Below, in pieces: positions 16,826 to 27,903 of a stretch of 64,000 bases of DNA (the stretch's first letter is position 1; each line of letters opens with the position of its first letter). A program made the position numbers and the translations under genes. Under the pieces are notes generated by a model. It had not been told where the DNA came from. It saw only the letters and a list, made by a program, of their open reading frames with translations, and did no database searches. The stretch lies in NCBI RefSeq assembly GCF_023016805.1, contig NZ_JALKCH010000001.1, forward strand, positions 186,001 to 250,000, given 5' to 3'. Source of the stretch: Ancylobacter crimeensis. GTDB lineage: Bacteria; Pseudomonadota; Alphaproteobacteria; Rhizobiales; Xanthobacteraceae.

Positions 16826-19800
16826 CTAGCTGCAGCCGGTGGTAGAGCCGCAGGTCTCGCACTTCAGGCAGGTGCCGTTGCGCACCATGGTGAAGTTCTG
16901 GCACTCCGGGCAGGCCTCGCCCTCATAGCCCTTGGCGCGGGCGATGGCGCGCGCTTCAGCCTTGCTGGCGGGAGCAGCCGATGCCTGGGCGACCGGGGTG
17001 GGGGCGGCCCAAGGGAGGGCCTGCGTCTCGTGCGCGGACTCGCTGTCCTCTTCCGGCTCGGCCTTCAGCGCCGTGGCGCCCTGGGTGAGGCCGCCGCGCA
17101 GGCTGGTGACATTGGAGCCGCCGGCGACACCGGCGGTGGTCGTGCCGGCCGGCACCACCATCAGGCCGACATTGCGCCCGCGCATCAGTCCCTTGGAGAC
17201 CATCCGGGTCGCCGCCACCGCGGCCGGGGAGCGCGGTTCGCCCTTGCCGTCGGACTTGCCCTCGTCGACGCCCTTGCCGAGCGCGTCGAACCCGGATTCC
17301 GCCGGCTCGACATGGCCGAGATCGTTGCGCCCGAGATAGGACACGGCGAGCTCGCGGAAGATGTAGTCGAGGATCGAGGTCGCGTATTTGATGGTGTCGT
17401 TGCCCTGCACCGGGCCCGCGGGCTCGAAGCGGGTGAAGGTGAAGGCGTCGACATACTCTTCCAGCGGCACGCCATATTGCAGGCCGAGCGACACCGAGAT
17501 GGCGAAGTTGTTGATGAAGGAGCGCAGCGCCGCGCCTTCCTTGTGCATGTCGATGAAGATCTCGCCGAGCCGGCCGTCGTCATATTCGCCGGTGCGCAGA
17601 TAGACCTTGTGCCCGCCGACGACCGCCTTCTGGGTGTAGCCCTTGCGGCGGTCCGGCATCTTCTCGCGGTCGCGGATGGCGACCACGCGCTCGATGACCT
17701 TCTCGACGATCTTCTCGGTGATCTGTGCGGCCCGCGCGGCGGTGGGCTTTTCGATCAGAGCCTCGAGAGCATCTTCCTCGTCGTCCTCGTCGGCGATGAG
17801 CTGTGCGTTCAGCGGCTGGGAGAGCTTCGAGCCGTCGCGATAGAGCGCATTGGCCTTCAGCGCCAGGCGCCAGGAGAGAAGATAGGCCTCCTTGCAATCC
17901 TCGACCGTCGCCTCGTTCGGCATGTTGATGGTCTTGGAGATCGCGCCCGAGAGGAAGGGCTGCGCCGCCGCCATCATGCGGATATGGCTCTCGACCGAGA
18001 GATACCGCTTGCCGATGCGCCCGCACGGATTGGCGCAGTCGAACACCGGATAGTGGTCGACTTTCAGGAAGGGGGCGCCTTCCAGCGTCATGGCACCGCA
18101 GACATGAATGTTCGCGGCCTCCACGTCCTTCTTCGAGAAGCCGAGGAAGGCGAGCAGGTCGAACGCCGGGTCGGTCAGCTTGTCGGCCGGCACGCCGAGC
18201 GCCGCCAGCGTGTCGTCGCCCAGCGTCCAGCGGTTGAACACGAACTTGATGTCGAAGGCCGACTTCACGCCGGCATCGATCTTGGCCAGCGCGGCGTCGG
18301 TGAAGCCCTTCGTCCGCAGGGTCGAGTGATTGATCGCCGGAGCCTGCGCGATCGAGCCATGGCCGACCGCATAGGCCTCGATCTCGGCGATCTGGCTCTC
18401 GGTGTAGCCGAGGGTCCGCAGCGCCTCCGGCACGGCGCGGTTGATGATCTTGAAATAGCCGCCGCCGGCCAGCTTCTTGAACTTCACCAGCGCGAAATCG
18501 GGCTCGATGCCGGTGGTGTCGCAATCCATGACGAGGCCGATCGTGCCGGTGGGCGCGAGCAGCGTCGTCTGGGCGTTGCGATAGCCATGGGCCTCGCCGA
18601 GCCGGATGGCCTCGTCCCAGGTCGCGTGGGCCCGCTCGATGAGGATCGGGTACGGGCAGGCCGCGTGGTCGAGCGGCACCGGATTGGTGTTGAGCGCCTC
18701 ATAGCCGACCGCTTCGCCATAGGCGGCGCGGCGGTGGTTGCGCATCACCCGCAGCATGTGGGCGCCATTGGCCTCGTAGCCCGGGAAGGGGCCGAGCTCG
18801 CGGGCCATCTCGGCCGAGGTGGCATAGGACACGCCGGTCATGATCGCGGTCAGCGCGCCGCAATAGGCGCGGCCTTCCGGCGAATCGTAGGGGATGCCGG
18901 AGGTCATCAGCAGGCCGCCGATATTGGCGTAGCCGAGGCCGAGCGTGCGGTACTCGTAGGAGAGCTGGGCGATCTCCCGCGAGGGGAACTGCGCCATCAG
19001 GATCGAGATCTCGAGCACCACGGTCCACAGCCGGCAGGCATGCTCATAGCTCGCCACGTCGAACGAGCCGTCGGCCTTGCGGAACTGCAGCAGGTTCAGC
19101 GAGGCGAGATTGCACGCCGTGTCGTCGAGGAACATGTATTCCGAGCACGGATTGGACGCGCGGATCGGCCCCGTGGCCGGGCAGGTGTGCCAGTCATTGA
19201 TGGTGGTGTGGAACTGGATGCCGGGGTCGGCGCAGGCCCATGCGGCATGGCCGATCTTCTCCCACAGCTCGGCGGCCTTCAGCGTCTTCGTCACCTTGCC
19301 GGTCGTGCGGCCGACGAGGTTCCAGTCGGCGTCGGCCTGGACCGCATTCAGGAAGGCGTCGTCGACGCGCACCGAGTTGTTGGAGTTCTGGCCCGAGACG
19401 GTCAGATACGCCTCTGAATCCCAATCGGTGTCGTAGATCGGGAAGTCGATGTCGGTGTAGCCCTGCTTCGCGAACTGGACGACGCGGCGGATGTAGTTCT
19501 CCGGCACCTGCGCCTTCTTGGCGGCGCGGATCTCGCGCTTCAGCGCCGGGTTCTTCTCGGGCTCGAAGCAGTCGTCGCCTTCACCTTCGCAGTTCACGCA
19601 GGCCTTCATCACGGCCTTCATGTGTTTCGCGACGGTCTTGGAGCCGGTGACGAGGGCGGCGACCTTCTGCTCCTCCTTCACCTTCCAGTCCACATAGGTC
19701 TCGATGTCGGGATGGTCGGCATCGACCACCACCATCTTCGCCGCGCGGCGGGTGGTGCCGCCCGACTTGATGGCGCCGGCGGCGCGATCGCCGATCTTGA

Positions 19801-20572
19801 GGAAGCTCATCAGGCCGGAGGAACGCCCGCCGCCGGAGAGCTTCTCGCCCTCGCCGCGCAGCGCCGAGAAGTTCGAGCCGGTGCCCGAGCCATATTTGAA
19901 CAGCCGCGCCTCGCGGACCCACAGGTCCATGATGCCGCCCTCATTCACCAGGTCGTCGCCGACCGACTGGATGAAGCAGGCATGGGGCTGGGGGTGCTCA
20001 TAGGAGCTCGCCGAGCGGGTCAGCTCGCCGGTGCGGTAGTCGACATAGAAATGGCCCTGGCTCGGTCCGTCGATGCCATAGGCCCAGTGCAGGCCGGTGT
20101 TGAACCACTGCGGAGAGTTCGGCGCGGCCATCTGCATGGCGAGCATGTAGCGGTGCTCGTCGAAGAAGGCCTGCGCGTTCTCCTCGCCGTCGAAATAGCC
20201 GCCCTTCCAGCCCCAATAGGTCCAGGTGCCGGCGAGGCGGTCGAACACCTGCCGGGCATCGGTCTCGCCGATGTAGCGCTCCTTCTCCGGCAGCTTGGCG
20301 AGGGCCTTCTCGTCGGCCGCGCCGCGCCACAGGAAGGAGGGAACGCTCTCTTCCTCGACTTTCTTCAGCCGAGCGGGCACGCCGGCCTTGCGGAAATATT
20401 TCTGCGCGAGGATGTCGCTCGCCACCTGGGAAAAGTGCTCGGGCACCTCGATCCCTTCCAGCCGGAAGACGATGGAGCCGTCCGGATTGCGGATCTCACT
20501 CGTCACGGTGCGGAAGGCGATGTCCGCATAGGGAGAACGTCCGGCCTTGGTGTAGCGACGCTCGATGCGCAT
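16826..20572 (-). CDS. nrdJ: Adenosylcobalamin-dependent (class II) ribonucleotide reductase
   Basis: Reduces ribonucleotides to deoxyribonucleotides using coenzyme B12. The 1248-residue product is the long alphaproteobacterial form. Visible are [11 protein letters not shown] near residue 230, the active-site N-x-C-x-E in SNPCSEYMF near 470, and a C-terminal zinc-ribbon-like tail with four cysteines (EACPECQNF...[11 protein letters not shown]). ATG 20572 begins [11 protein letters not shown], the conserved start, with GTGGGGA a few bases upstream. The upstream spacer is long; see the candidate NrdR boxes at 20846-20892. Confidence 0.96.
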   Translation of the reverse strand: MRIERRYTKAGRSPYADIAFRTVTSEIRNPDGSIVFRLEGIEVPEHFSQVASDILAQKYFRKAGVPARLKKVEEESVPSFLWRGAADEKALAKLPEKERYIGETDARQVFDRLAGTWTYWGWKGGYFDGEENAQAFFDEHRYMLAMQMAAPNSPQWFNTGLHWAYGIDGPSQGHFYVDYRTGELTRSASSYEHPQPHACFIQSVGDDLVNEGGIMDLWVREARLFKYGSGTGSNFSALRGEGEKLSGGGRSSGLMSFLKIGDRAAGAIKSGGTTRRAAKMVVVDADHPDIETYVDWKVKEEQKVAALVTGSKTVAKHMKAVMKACVNCEGEGDDCFEPEKNPALKREIRAAKKAQVPENYIRRVVQFAKQGYTDIDFPIYDTDWDSEAYLTVSGQNSNNSVRVDDAFLNAVQADADWNLVGRTTGKVTKTLKAAELWEKIGHAAWACADPGIQFHTTINDWHTCPATGPIRASNPCSEYMFLDDTACNLASLNLLQFRKADGSFDVASYEHACRLWTVVLEISILMAQFPSREIAQLSYEYRTLGLGYANIGGLLMTSGIPYDSPEGRAYCGALTAIMTGVSYATSAEMARELGPFPGYEANGAHMLRVMRNHRRAAYGEAVGYEALNTNPVPLDHAACPYPILIERAHATWDEAIRLGEAHGYRNAQTTLLAPTGTIGLVMDCDTTGIEPDFALVKFKKLAGGGYFKIINRAVPEALRTLGYTESQIAEIEAYAVGHGSIAQAPAINHSTLRTKGFTDAALAKIDAGVKSAFDIKFVFNRWTLGDDTLAALGVPADKLTDPAFDLLAFLGFSKKDVEAANIHVCGAMTLEGAPFLKVDHYPVFDCANPCGRIGKRYLSVESHIRMMAAAQPFLSGAISKTINMPNEATVEDCKEAYLLSWRLALKANALYRDGSKLSQPLNAQLIADEDDEEDALEALIEKPTAARAAQITEKIVEKVIERVVAIRDREKMPDRRKGYTQKAVVGGHKVYLRTGEYDDGRLGEIFIDMHKEGAALRSFINNFAISVSLGLQYGVPLEEYVDAFTFTRFEPAGPVQGNDTIKYATSILDYIFRELAVSYLGRNDLGHVEPAESGFDALGKGVDEGKSDGKGEPRSPAAVAATRMVSKGLMRGRNVGLMVVPAGTTTAGVAGGSNVTSLRGGLTQGATALKAEPEEDSESAHETQALPWAAPTPVAQASAAPASKAEARAIARAKGYEGEACPECQNFTMVRNGTCLKCETCGSTTGCS

Positions 20573-20845
20573 GTCTGGATCCCCACATCCGTGCGAGGAC
20601 CCTCCTGCAAGGGCCGCCCGCTCTAAAATCTGGCCCGGGCTCTGCCCGCGCACCCTGTCACTTCGGCGGTGTGGGCGGTGCCCCGCCGTTCCGCCTTGAG
20701 CTTTAACATCCGCGCGCAACGCCGATCGCCGGTGTTGCCACCGTCGATCCAGATGCGTCCGTGCAAGGAAGGCCGGGCACGACCAAAACGCTGCGCCCCG
20801 ACGGCCCTCAAACTGGACGACTCTCCCGGCCTCGTCAATCGCTCG
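20573..20845. other. nrdJ upstream spacer without a recognisable gene
   Basis: I see no coding frame that looks real. I looked for cobalamin riboswitch landmarks on the minus strand (B12 box GCCACTG and its neighbours) because of the B12-dependent product and found none. If the NrdR-like boxes at 20846-20892 mark the promoter, this is a 5' leader of about 270 bases. Confidence 0.35.
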
Positions 20846-20892
20846 TCACAAACTCTAGTGTGGAAGGCGTGAACGAAGCCTAAATCTAGATG
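20846..20892 (-). promoter_or_regulatory. Candidate pair of NrdR boxes upstream of nrdJ
   Basis: Two related 16-bp sites start 31 bases apart: TCACAAACTCTAGTGT at 20846-20861 and AGCCTAAATCTAGATG at 20877-20892. Read on the minus strand, the first is ACACTAGAGTTTGTGA, a fair match to the NrdR consensus ACAC-WATAT-...-GTGT. NrdR boxes typically occur in pairs about 31 bp apart near ribonucleotide reductase promoters. The second site is a weak match, so this is tentative. Confidence 0.35.
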
Positions 20893-21163
20893 GTGACGCG
20901 AGGTCGTAACGTCCAGTCTTGTTGGGGCTATCGAGCGCGGATTCGGCCTGCGAGTCCAGCGCGTCCGCCATTTTCCCGCCATGTTGACAGCGGGGACAAC
21001 GAGGATGGCCGTCCCGCCGCCACATCCCGGTCACGCGCCGGTAACCCAGCCATGCGGCGGGGCGGCTGGACAAAACCGGGCGCGGCGGCTCCTATCCGCC
21101 GCCGACGCCGTATCAGGATCCACTCCCGCGTTCCGCCGTCCGGCTCCCGAAAAGGCTCTCCTG

Positions 21164-22363
21164 ATGACCGCGCCCGCCGAGACCGCCGACCGGCCTCACC
21201 GTCCGACCTCGCCCGTCACCTTCTTCCTGCTGGCGCTGGCTGCGGGGGCAGGGGCGGGCAATCTCTATTACACCCAGCCGCTGCTGCCCTTGATCGCGCC
21301 CGATATCGGGCTCGACGAATCGATCGGCAGCCTCGTGGTGACGCTCGGCCAGATCGGCTACATCTTGGGCCTGCTGCTGGTGGTGCCGCTCGGCGACATC
21401 GTCGAGAACCGCAGGCTGATCGCCTCCATCCTAATCCTTGCGGCGGCGGGGTTGCTCCTCGCTTTCTTCGCTCCGACCGCGCCGCTCTTCCTCGCCGCGG
21501 CGCTGATGTTCGGCGTCGGTTCGGTGGTGGCGCAGGTCGCGGTGCCCTTCGCCGCCCATCTCGCCGCGCCCGAGGAGCGGGGCCGGCGCGTCGGCAGCGT
21601 GGTGAGCGGGCTGATGACCGGCATCCTGCTGGCCCGCCCGGTGGCGAGCATGATTGCGCACTGGTTCGGCTGGCACGCGGTGTTCGGCCTCGCGGCCGCG
21701 GTGATGCTGGTGCTGGCGGTGGGGCTGCGGCTCACACTGCCGGAACGCCACCCCCACACCCGAACCGGCTATTTCGCCCTGGTCGGCTCGCTGCCGGGGC
21801 TGTGGCGGGCGACGCCGGTTCTGCGCCGGCGGGCGGCCTATCAGGCGGCGATGTTCGCGACCTTCATCCTGTTCTGGACGGCCGTGCCGCTGCTGTTGAC
21901 CGGCGCGCCCTTCCGTCTCGACCAGCAGGGGCTGGCCTTGTTCGCTCTGGCCGGAGCGGCGAGCGTAGTCATCTCGCCGGTCGCCGGGCGCATCGCCGAT
22001 CGCGGGTGGTCGCGGGCCGGCACGGTGGGTGCGTTCGTCCTCGCCATCGGCGGCTTCCTCGCGACCCTCTGGGGCGCGCAGGTGGAATCGCTCGGCATCC
22101 TCGTCGCCGGGGCGGTGGTGCTCGATCTGGCGGTGACCGCGAATCTGGTGCTCGGCCAGCGAGCCCTCTTCATGCTGGCGCCGGAGCTGCGGGCGCGGCT
22201 GAACGGGCTCTATATCGCCGTCTTCTTCTTCGGGGGGGCCTTCGGATCGGCCATCGCCAGCCCGCTTTTCGAGAGCCATGGCTGGCCCGCGGTGACCGCG
22301 GCGGCCCTCGTCATGCTGATCGCCGCCTTCCTCTATTTCCTCACAGAACGGCGCGGCCTATAA
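21164..22363 (+). CDS. MFS transporter, drug/sugar efflux type
   Basis: A 399-residue integral membrane protein with about 12 hydrophobic segments. NLYYTQPLLPLIAPDIG near residue 33 and GYILGLLLVVPLGDIVENR near 70 match the YnfM/NreB-like group of Major Facilitator exporters, including the conserved inter-helix G-D-x(3)-N-R loop. The substrate cannot be read from the sequence. ATG 21164 follows a weak ribosome site (AAAGGCTCTCCTG); upstream in-frame sequence to 20981 looks non-coding. Confidence 0.85.
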   Translation: MTAPAETADRPHRPTSPVTFFLLALAAGAGAGNLYYTQPLLPLIAPDIGLDESIGSLVVTLGQIGYILGLLLVVPLGDIVENRRLIASILILAAAGLLLAFFAPTAPLFLAAALMFGVGSVVAQVAVPFAAHLAAPEERGRRVGSVVSGLMTGILLARPVASMIAHWFGWHAVFGLAAAVMLVLAVGLRLTLPERHPHTRTGYFALVGSLPGLWRATPVLRRRAAYQAAMFATFILFWTAVPLLLTGAPFRLDQQGLALFALAGAASVVISPVAGRIADRGWSRAGTVGAFVLAIGGFLATLWGAQVESLGILVAGAVVLDLAVTANLVLGQRALFMLAPELRARLNGLYIAVFFFGGAFGSAIASPLFESHGWPAVTAAALVMLIAAFLYFLTERRGL

Positions 22364-22454
22364 GCTCGCGACACCGCCCCCGGCGCGGCTGGACAGGGGG
22401 CGGTGCCGATGGCATGTTCCGGCCTGAATTGCAGCCCGCACAGGGATCATTGCC

Positions 22455-22868
22455 GTGAAGCTTTCCGACCTGCTCACCGAGACCTTCACCTGGTGGAACG
22501 GCCAGACCATGGGGACCCGGTTCCACACCTGGCGCCATGGCGAGCGCGTGGGCACGGACGAGCTCGGCAATACCTATTACCGCACCAGAGGCGGCAAGGT
22601 GGATCCCTCGCTCGGCTTCGAGCGGCGTTGGGTGATCTTCAACGGTCCCGCCGAGGCGACCGCGATTCCCCCCGGCTGGCACGCCTGGATGCACCAGCGC
22701 TCCGACATCCCGCCGAGCCAGGAAACCTACACGCCACGCGAGTGGGAGAAGCCGCACCGGCCGAACCCGACCGGCACGGTGGCCGCCTATCATCCGCCGG
22801 GCTCCACGCTCGGCCTCAATCACCGCCCGGAAGTGACCGGCGACTATCAGGCCTGGCAGCCGGAATGA
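22455..22868 (+). CDS. NDUFA12 family complex I accessory protein
   Basis: A 137-residue homologue of the mitochondrial complex I subunit NDUFA12 (B17.2). The conserved pattern is visible: TWWNGQTMGTRFHTWRHGERVGTDELGNTYYR near residues 13-44, then ERRWVIFNG and PPGWHAWMH. In alphaproteobacteria this protein is an accessory subunit of NADH:quinone oxidoreductase, encoded away from the nuo operon as here. The downstream DUF2155 gene often accompanies it. Confidence 0.95.
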   Translation: MKLSDLLTETFTWWNGQTMGTRFHTWRHGERVGTDELGNTYYRTRGGKVDPSLGFERRWVIFNGPAEATAIPPGWHAWMHQRSDIPPSQETYTPREWEKPHRPNPTGTVAAYHPPGSTLGLNHRPEVTGDYQAWQPE

Positions 22869-23046
22869 GCGATGGCGGCAGCCCGGCACGCCGGGTTCCG
22901 TCATCCTCCGTGGCGCGCGGAAGGCACGCCGGTGCGGGTTTCGCGCCCTTCCGCTGCCGCATTGCCGTGGTGACGTCGGCATCCCGATCTGCTCTCGACG
23001 CAGGATCTGCTCACAACGCACGATCCGCTCTCAACGACTGTCCGTG

Positions 23047-23727
23047 ATGCCCCGTCTTTCCCCCCTGCCGCTTGCCCTTCTGCTCGTCCTCTTCGCCGGG
23101 GGCGCATATGCCCAGCAGGGTTGGCAGGGCGGGGTCGACAGTTCGCCGCTGCCGCCGGCCAACATCCCGGACGGCCCGGTTCAGGACCCCGACACCGCGC
23201 CGCTTCCCCCCGGCGTGCCGCCGATCATCGAGACGCCCGCCGCGCCGGCTCCCGGCACCCGCACCAATCGCCAGCCTGCCGCACAGCAGCGCGTGCCCGC
23301 GCAGCAGCAGCCGGTGCCCGGCACCACGCCGGCCCCGGCGCCCGGTACCCCGGACAGCGATGTCGAGTTGGTGCAGCCGCCTTCGCAGAAGATCGCGAAC
23401 AAGACCGCGGTGTTCTCCGGGCTCGACAAGATCACCGGCCGGATCATCACCTTCGACGTGGCGGTGAACGAGACCGTCCAGTTCGGCGCGCTGCGCATCA
23501 CCCCGCGCGTCTGCTACACCCGCCCGGCCACGGAGACCCAGAACACCACGGGTTTCGTCGAGGTGCAGGAGCAGGAGCTCGACGGCGAGGTGAAGAAGAT
23601 CTTCTCCGGCTGGATGTTCGCAGCCAGTCCCGGCCTGCACGGCGTCGAGCACCCGATCTATGACGTCTGGCTGACGGACTGCAAGCAGACCGCGCCGGTA
23701 ATCGCCTCGCCCGGCCCCCAGCAGTAG
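23047..23727 (+). CDS. DUF2155 family periplasmic protein
   Basis: A 226-residue protein with a signal peptide ([23 protein letters not shown]), a long Pro/Ala/Gln-rich linker (about residues 25-110) and a conserved C-terminal domain ([33 protein letters not shown]...). The pattern [18 protein letters not shown] fits DUF2155, a family of unknown role restricted to alphaproteobacteria. GTG 23044 is directly before ATG 23047, so either may be used. Its 3' end overlaps the convergent aat gene by 70 bases. Confidence 0.9.
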   Translation: MPRLSPLPLALLLVLFAGGAYAQQGWQGGVDSSPLPPANIPDGPVQDPDTAPLPPGVPPIIETPAAPAPGTRTNRQPAAQQRVPAQQQPVPGTTPAPAPGTPDSDVELVQPPSQKIANKTAVFSGLDKITGRIITFDVAVNETVQFGALRITPRVCYTRPATETQNTTGFVEVQEQELDGEVKKIFSGWMFAASPGLHGVEHPIYDVWLTDCKQTAPVIASPGPQQ

Positions 23728-24335
23728 AAATCGCCGTCCCCTTCCAGCGCACGCGCCAGCAGGTGGTGATAGGAACGGCGCGACACCTCCACTGCGCCGA
23801 AGCTGCGCAGGTGCTCGGTCACGAACTGGGTGTCGAGCAGGGTGAAGCCACCCCGCTTCAGCCGGGCGACCAGATGCACCAGGGCGACCTTCGAAGCGTC
23901 GCGCGCGCGGTGAAACATGCTCTCGCCGAAGAAGGCGCGTCCCAGCCGGACGCCGTAGAGCCCGCCGACCAGCTCGCCATCCTCCCACGTCTCCACCGAA
24001 TGGCAGAAGCCTTTGGCGTGCAGGTCCCCATAGAGCTTGCGGATGCGCGGGTTGATCCAGGTGGTCGTGCGCCCCTCCGCCGGGGTGGCGCAGCCATCCA
24101 TCACCGCCTCGAAGGCGGTGTCCACGCGTATGGTGAAGCGGTCGGAGCGCACGGTGCGGGCGAGGCGGCGGCTGATGGCGAACTCGTCCAGCGGAAGGAT
24201 GCCGCGCCGCTCCGGCTCGATCCAGTAGAGCCCCGGATCGTCGGCGCTCTCGGCCATGGGGAAGATGCCGCAGGCATAGGCCTTCAGCAGCACCTCGGGC
24301 GTGATCTCGGGCTGGTGGTCGCGCGGGTGGGACAT
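23658..24335 (-). CDS. aat: Leucyl/phenylalanyl-tRNA-protein transferase
   Basis: Adds Leu or Phe to proteins with N-terminal Arg or Lys, marking them for ClpS/ClpAP degradation (N-degron pathway). The 225-residue product has the family landmarks: YACGIFPMA near residue 20, [16 protein letters not shown] near 37, and the transferase core with [22 protein letters not shown] and [19 protein letters not shown] 24335 begins [12 protein letters not shown]; upstream in-frame codons look non-coding. The last 70 bases overlap the DUF2155 gene on the opposite strand. Confidence 0.95.
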   Translation of the reverse strand: MSHPRDHQPEITPEVLLKAYACGIFPMAESADDPGLYWIEPERRGILPLDEFAISRRLARTVRSDRFTIRVDTAFEAVMDGCATPAEGRTTTWINPRIRKLYGDLHAKGFCHSVETWEDGELVGGLYGVRLGRAFFGESMFHRARDASKVALVHLVARLKRGGFTLLDTQFVTEHLRSFGAVEVSRRSYHHLLARALEGDGDFYCWGPGEAITGAVCLQSVSQTS

Positions 24336-24453
24336 GGGCTGAGCATGCCGCAGATGCCCGCCCTTGGAAAGCGCGGTAGGTGCCGGGTGCCTCGACGAAA
24401 ATGCCCGGCGCAAGGCCGGGCATTGGGATAGCGGAACGAGAAGCGGTGCCGGC

Positions 24454-25809
24454 TCAGTGGCCGCCCGGCTCGCCTTCGGCCAGGAAATGCTCCAGCCAGT
24501 GGATGTCGTAGGCGCCGCGCACGATCTCGTCATTCACGGCAAGCTCGCGGAACAGCGGCAGCGTGGTTTCGATGCCCTCGACCACGAACTCGTCCAGCGC
24601 GCGGCGCAGCCGCATCAGGCATTCGGCGCGGGTCTTGCCGTGCACGATAAGCTTGCCGACGAGGCTGTCGTAATAGGGCGGGATCGTATAGCCCTGATAC
24701 ACCGCCGAATCGACGCGCACGCCGAGCCCGCCCGGCACGTGCCAGTAGCCGATCTTGCCCGGCGAGGGGCGGAAGGTGCGCGGGTTTTCCGCATTCACGC
24801 GGCACTCGATGGCGTGGCCTTCCAGCACGACGTCTTCCTGCCGGATGCCGAGCGCCTCGCCCGCGGCGACGCGGATCTGCTCGTTGATGAGGTCGATTCC
24901 GGTGATCGCCTCCGTCACCGGATGCTCCACCTGAATGCGGGTGTTCATCTCGATGAAGTAGAACTCGCCGTTCTCGTACAGGAACTCGACCGTGCCGGCG
25001 CCGAGATATTTCAGGTCGCGCATGGCCTGCGCCACCGTCTCGCCGATGCCGGCGCGCTGCTCCGGCGTGATGATGGGCGAGGGGGCTTCCTCCCAAACCT
25101 TCTGGTGCCTACGCTGGAGCGAGCAGTCGCGCTCGCCCAGATGGATCGCGTTGCCCTGGCCGTCGCCAAGCACCTGGATCTCGATATGGCGCGGCGTGCC
25201 GAGATATTTCTCGAGATAGACCGCATCGTCGCCGAAAGCGGCGCGCGCCTCGGCGCGGGCGGTGGAGAGCGCCGCGGAGAGCTCGTCGGCCGAGCGGGCG
25301 ACCTTCATGCCGCGTCCGCCGCCGCCGGCGGCCGCCTTCACCAGAACCGGGAAGCCGATGTCGCTCGCCACCCGCATGGCCTCGTCATCGGAGGAAATGC
25401 CGCCATCCGAGCCGGGAACGCAGGGAATGCCGAGGCGCCTCGCGGTCTTCTTGGCTTCGATCTTGTCGCCCATGATGCGGATGTGCTCGGGCTTGGGCCC
25501 GATGAACTGCACGCCATGGTCGATGAGGATCTCGGCGAAGCGCGCATTCTCGGCCAGGAAGCCGTAGCCGGGATGCACCGCATCCGCCCCCGTGATCTCG
25601 CAGGCGGCGAGGAGGTTCGGGATGTTGAGATAGCTGTCCTTGGCGGCCGGCGGCCCGATGCACACGCTCTCGTCGGCGAGCTTCACATGCATCGCGTCGG
25701 CGTCCGCGGTGGAGTGCACCGCGACCGTGGCGATGCCGAGCTCCTTGCAGGCGCGCAGGATGCGCAGGGCGATCTCGCCGCGATTGGCGATCAGGATCTT
25801 GCCGAACAT
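24454..25809 (-). CDS. accC: Acetyl-CoA carboxylase, biotin carboxylase subunit
   Basis: Carboxylates the biotin of AccB using ATP and bicarbonate, the first step of fatty acid synthesis. The 451-residue length is standard. Seen: the start [17 protein letters not shown], the ATP-grasp glycine loop [12 protein letters not shown] near residue 160, the [14 protein letters not shown] active-site segment near 290, and the C-terminal domain ([15 protein letters not shown]). It starts 10 bases downstream of accB, so the two genes are an operon behind aroQ. Confidence 0.97.
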   Translation of the reverse strand: MFGKILIANRGEIALRILRACKELGIATVAVHSTADADAMHVKLADESVCIGPPAAKDSYLNIPNLLAACEITGADAVHPGYGFLAENARFAEILIDHGVQFIGPKPEHIRIMGDKIEAKKTARRLGIPCVPGSDGGISSDDEAMRVASDIGFPVLVKAAAGGGGRGMKVARSADELSAALSTARAEARAAFGDDAVYLEKYLGTPRHIEIQVLGDGQGNAIHLGERDCSLQRRHQKVWEEAPSPIITPEQRAGIGETVAQAMRDLKYLGAGTVEFLYENGEFYFIEMNTRIQVEHPVTEAITGIDLINEQIRVAAGEALGIRQEDVVLEGHAIECRVNAENPRTFRPSPGKIGYWHVPGGLGVRVDSAVYQGYTIPPYYDSLVGKLIVHGKTRAECLMRLRRALDEFVVEGIETTLPLFRELAVNDEIVRGAYDIHWLEHFLAEGEPGGH

Positions 25810-25819
25810 GGGCGCGCCC

Positions 25820-26302
25820 TCACTCGATGATCACGAGGGGTTCGCCATATTCGACCGGCTGGGCGTTCTCGACGAGGATCCGCGTGACCGTGCCGGCCCG
25901 CGGAGCGGGAATGGCGTTCATCGTCTTCATGGCCTCGACGATGAGCAGCGTCTGGCCTTCCTTGACCACCGTGCCGACCTCGATGAAGAAGCGGGCGCCC
26001 GGCTCCGGGCCGAGATACGCGGTGCCGACCATCGGGGAGGCGACGACGCCGGGATGCTTGGCGGGATCGAGCTTGCCGACCTCTGGCGCCAGCGGGGCGG
26101 GCACGGCAGGGGCGGCGGCGACTGCCGCGGGCGCCGCGACCGCGACGGGTGCGGCGGCAACCACGGTCGGCGGCTGGCGCACGACGCGGATGCGCAGATC
26201 CTCGTGCTGCACCTCGATCTCGGTCAGGTCGCTCTCTGAGAGCAGATTGGCGATCTCGCGCACCAGCGCGGGGTCGATGGCGGGTTTGTTGGTTTTCATC
26301 AT
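25820..26302 (-). CDS. accB: Acetyl-CoA carboxylase, biotin carboxyl carrier protein
   Basis: A 160-residue carrier. The N-terminal helical part is followed by an Ala/Pro/Val-rich flexible linker (about residues 55-85) and the C-terminal biotinyl domain. The biotinylated lysine lies in [10 protein letters not shown] near residue 122. The start is one of two adjacent ATGs (26302 or 26299). It lies 26 bases after aroQ and 10 before accC, giving the widespread aroQ-accB-accC order. Confidence 0.97.
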   Translation of the reverse strand: MMKTNKPAIDPALVREIANLLSESDLTEIEVQHEDLRIRVVRQPPTVVAAAPVAVAAPAAVAAAPAVPAPLAPEVGKLDPAKHPGVVASPMVGTAYLGPEPGARFFIEVGTVVKEGQTLLIVEAMKTMNAIPAPRAGTVTRILVENAQPVEYGEPLVIIE

Positions 26303-26328
26303 GATCCCGTGACGGTCGCCCGTCTCCC

Positions 26329-26778
26329 TCAATTGGCGCGACTGGAGGCGAGTGCGTCGATGGCGAGGCGATAGCCTTCGATCCCAAGCCCGCAGATCAC
26401 CCCGTGGGCGACCGGCGAGATGAAGGAGTGGTGACGGAAGGCCTCGCGCGCGAAGACGTTGGACAGGTGCACTTCGACGACATTGAGGCCGGCTGCCTTG
26501 ATGGCATCGGCGATGGCGATCGAAGTATGGGTATAGGCGGCCGCGTTCAGCACCACGCCGAGGCTTCCGCGCGCCTGCTGCAGAAGCGTGACCAGCTCGC
26601 CCTCATGGTTGGTCTGGCCGAAGACCAGCGACAGGCCGTGGCGTTGGCAGGCCACTTGGCATGCGGTCTCGACATCGGCGAGCGTGGAGCGGCCATAAAC
26701 CTCGGGCTCGCGCGTGCCGAGCAGGTTGAGATTGGGCCCGTTGAGGACGTGAATGGTGGTGGACGAGTGATCCGGCAT
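26329..26778 (-). CDS. aroQ: 3-dehydroquinate dehydratase, type II
   Basis: Third step of the shikimate pathway. The 149-residue protein has the type II signature: [11 protein letters not shown] near residue 11, the catalytic Tyr in [18 protein letters not shown] near 80, [14 protein letters not shown] near 100 and [12 protein letters not shown] near 120. It is slightly extended at the N-terminus (about seven residues). First gene of the aroQ-accB-accC unit. Confidence 0.96.
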   Translation of the reverse strand: MPDHSSTTIHVLNGPNLNLLGTREPEVYGRSTLADVETACQVACQRHGLSLVFGQTNHEGELVTLLQQARGSLGVVLNAAAYTHTSIAIADAIKAAGLNVVEVHLSNVFAREAFRHHSFISPVAHGVICGLGIEGYRLAIDALASSRAN

Positions 26779-26995
26779 CGCGCCTCAAGTCGGTCCCTGC
26801 ACGATTCTGGCCCGTGCGTTTTCCCAGCCCCCGCTGCGGCGTCGTCGCGGCATCGCAGCCGCCATGGCGTCGCGTTCCACGCAGCTCACGCCACGCAGCC
26901 GCGCGGTTTATAGGCAAAGGTGACCGCCTCGCCAAGCCCTGTTCAAGCGCTCTTGCGGCAAAGTGCCGGCAGGGCGTGGTTTTGCTAACAACGAA

Positions 26996-27023
26996 GGAAA
27001 GGCCGGCCGCTCTGCGACCGGCC
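26996..27023 (-). terminator. Terminator of the DsbA-like gene
   Basis: On the minus strand, GGCCGG (complement of 27018-27023) and CCGGCC (complement of 27001-27006) form a hairpin followed by TTTCC. It lies about 35 bases after the stop at 27057. Confidence 0.6.
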
Positions 27024-27056
27024 CGGCACTACGACGCTACAGGTGTCGCAGGGTGT

Positions 27057-27827
27057 TCAGCACTGGGTCTTGCCGCAGTTCCGCACCGCCTGGATGGCGC
27101 CCTTGAGCTGGTCGTGCCCGACCGCGCCGACGATCAGCTCGTCACCGAGCACGTAGCTGGGCGTGCCGTTGATGCCGAGCGAATCGGCGATCTTCATGCT
27201 CTGCTCGAGCGTGACGCGCACCTCAGGGTCGGCGATCGCGGCTTCCAGCTTGTCGCTGTCGACGCCGACATCCTTAGCGGCGGCCAGCGCCTTGGCCTTG
27301 TTGGCCTGCCCGCGGTCGCCGAGCAGCTTCTGGTGGAACGCGAAATATTTGTCGGGCGCCACCATGCGCACGCCCACTGCAACCTGCGCAGCCTCGACGG
27401 AGCCCGGGCCGAGGACCGGGAATTCCTTAAGCACGACACGCAGTTTCGGGTCGTTCTTGATAAGATCCACGAGGTCGCCGAGCGAGCGCTTGCAGTAGCC
27501 GCAATTGTAATCGAAGAACTCGACCAGCGTGACGTCGCCCTTCGGGTTGCCGACCACGACGGCATGCGGCGAGGTGTAGATGTCGTCCTTCATCGCCGCG
27601 ATCTGGCTCTTGCGCCGGGTCGCCTCGGCCGCTTCCTGCCGCTTCTGCAGCTCGCCGATCGCCTCCTGGATCACCTCGGGATTCTTCACGAGATAATCGT
27701 GGATCAGCGTCTCGAATTCGCTGCGCTGGGTATCGTCGAGCGCGGAGGCCGGCGCGCCGCCCGCGGCAAGGAGAAGGCTCGCCGAGAGAAGACCGGCGGA
27801 AAGGGCGCGGGGAAGGGTAAACGGCAT
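27057..27827 (-). CDS. DsbA-family thiol:disulfide oxidoreductase
   Basis: A 256-residue periplasmic thioredoxin-fold protein. A signal peptide covers residues 1 to about 29 (ending ASAL). The active site is CGYC in FFDYNCGYCKRS near residue 105, and the cis-Pro loop is in NGTPSYVLGDELIVGA near 215. The N-terminal helical part (EFETLIHDYLVKNPEVIQEAIGELQKR) is typical of the DsbA/ScsC-like group with an oligomerisation segment. ATG 27827 follows GGAGACTTCG. It may be an oxidase or an isomerase; sequence alone does not decide. Confidence 0.9.
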   Translation of the reverse strand: MPFTLPRALSAGLLSASLLLAAGGAPASALDDTQRSEFETLIHDYLVKNPEVIQEAIGELQKRQEAAEATRRKSQIAAMKDDIYTSPHAVVVGNPKGDVTLVEFFDYNCGYCKRSLGDLVDLIKNDPKLRVVLKEFPVLGPGSVEAAQVAVGVRMVAPDKYFAFHQKLLGDRGQANKAKALAAAKDVGVDSDKLEAAIADPEVRVTLEQSMKIADSLGINGTPSYVLGDELIVGAVGHDQLKGAIQAVRNCGKTQC

Positions 27828-27903
27828 CGAAGTCTCCGGGTCGAACATAAGGTTGCCACCTCGGCGGCGGCGATTGGGCGCGGTCGTGCCGGCACGCCGT
27901 CGC

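Noticed and set aside
13392..16826. tRNA-anchored integration site for the island
   Set aside because: No tRNA gene or tRNA 3' fragment could be seen at either boundary.
20573..20845. Cobalamin riboswitch for nrdJ
   Set aside because: No B12 box or other conserved riboswitch elements are visible on the minus strand.
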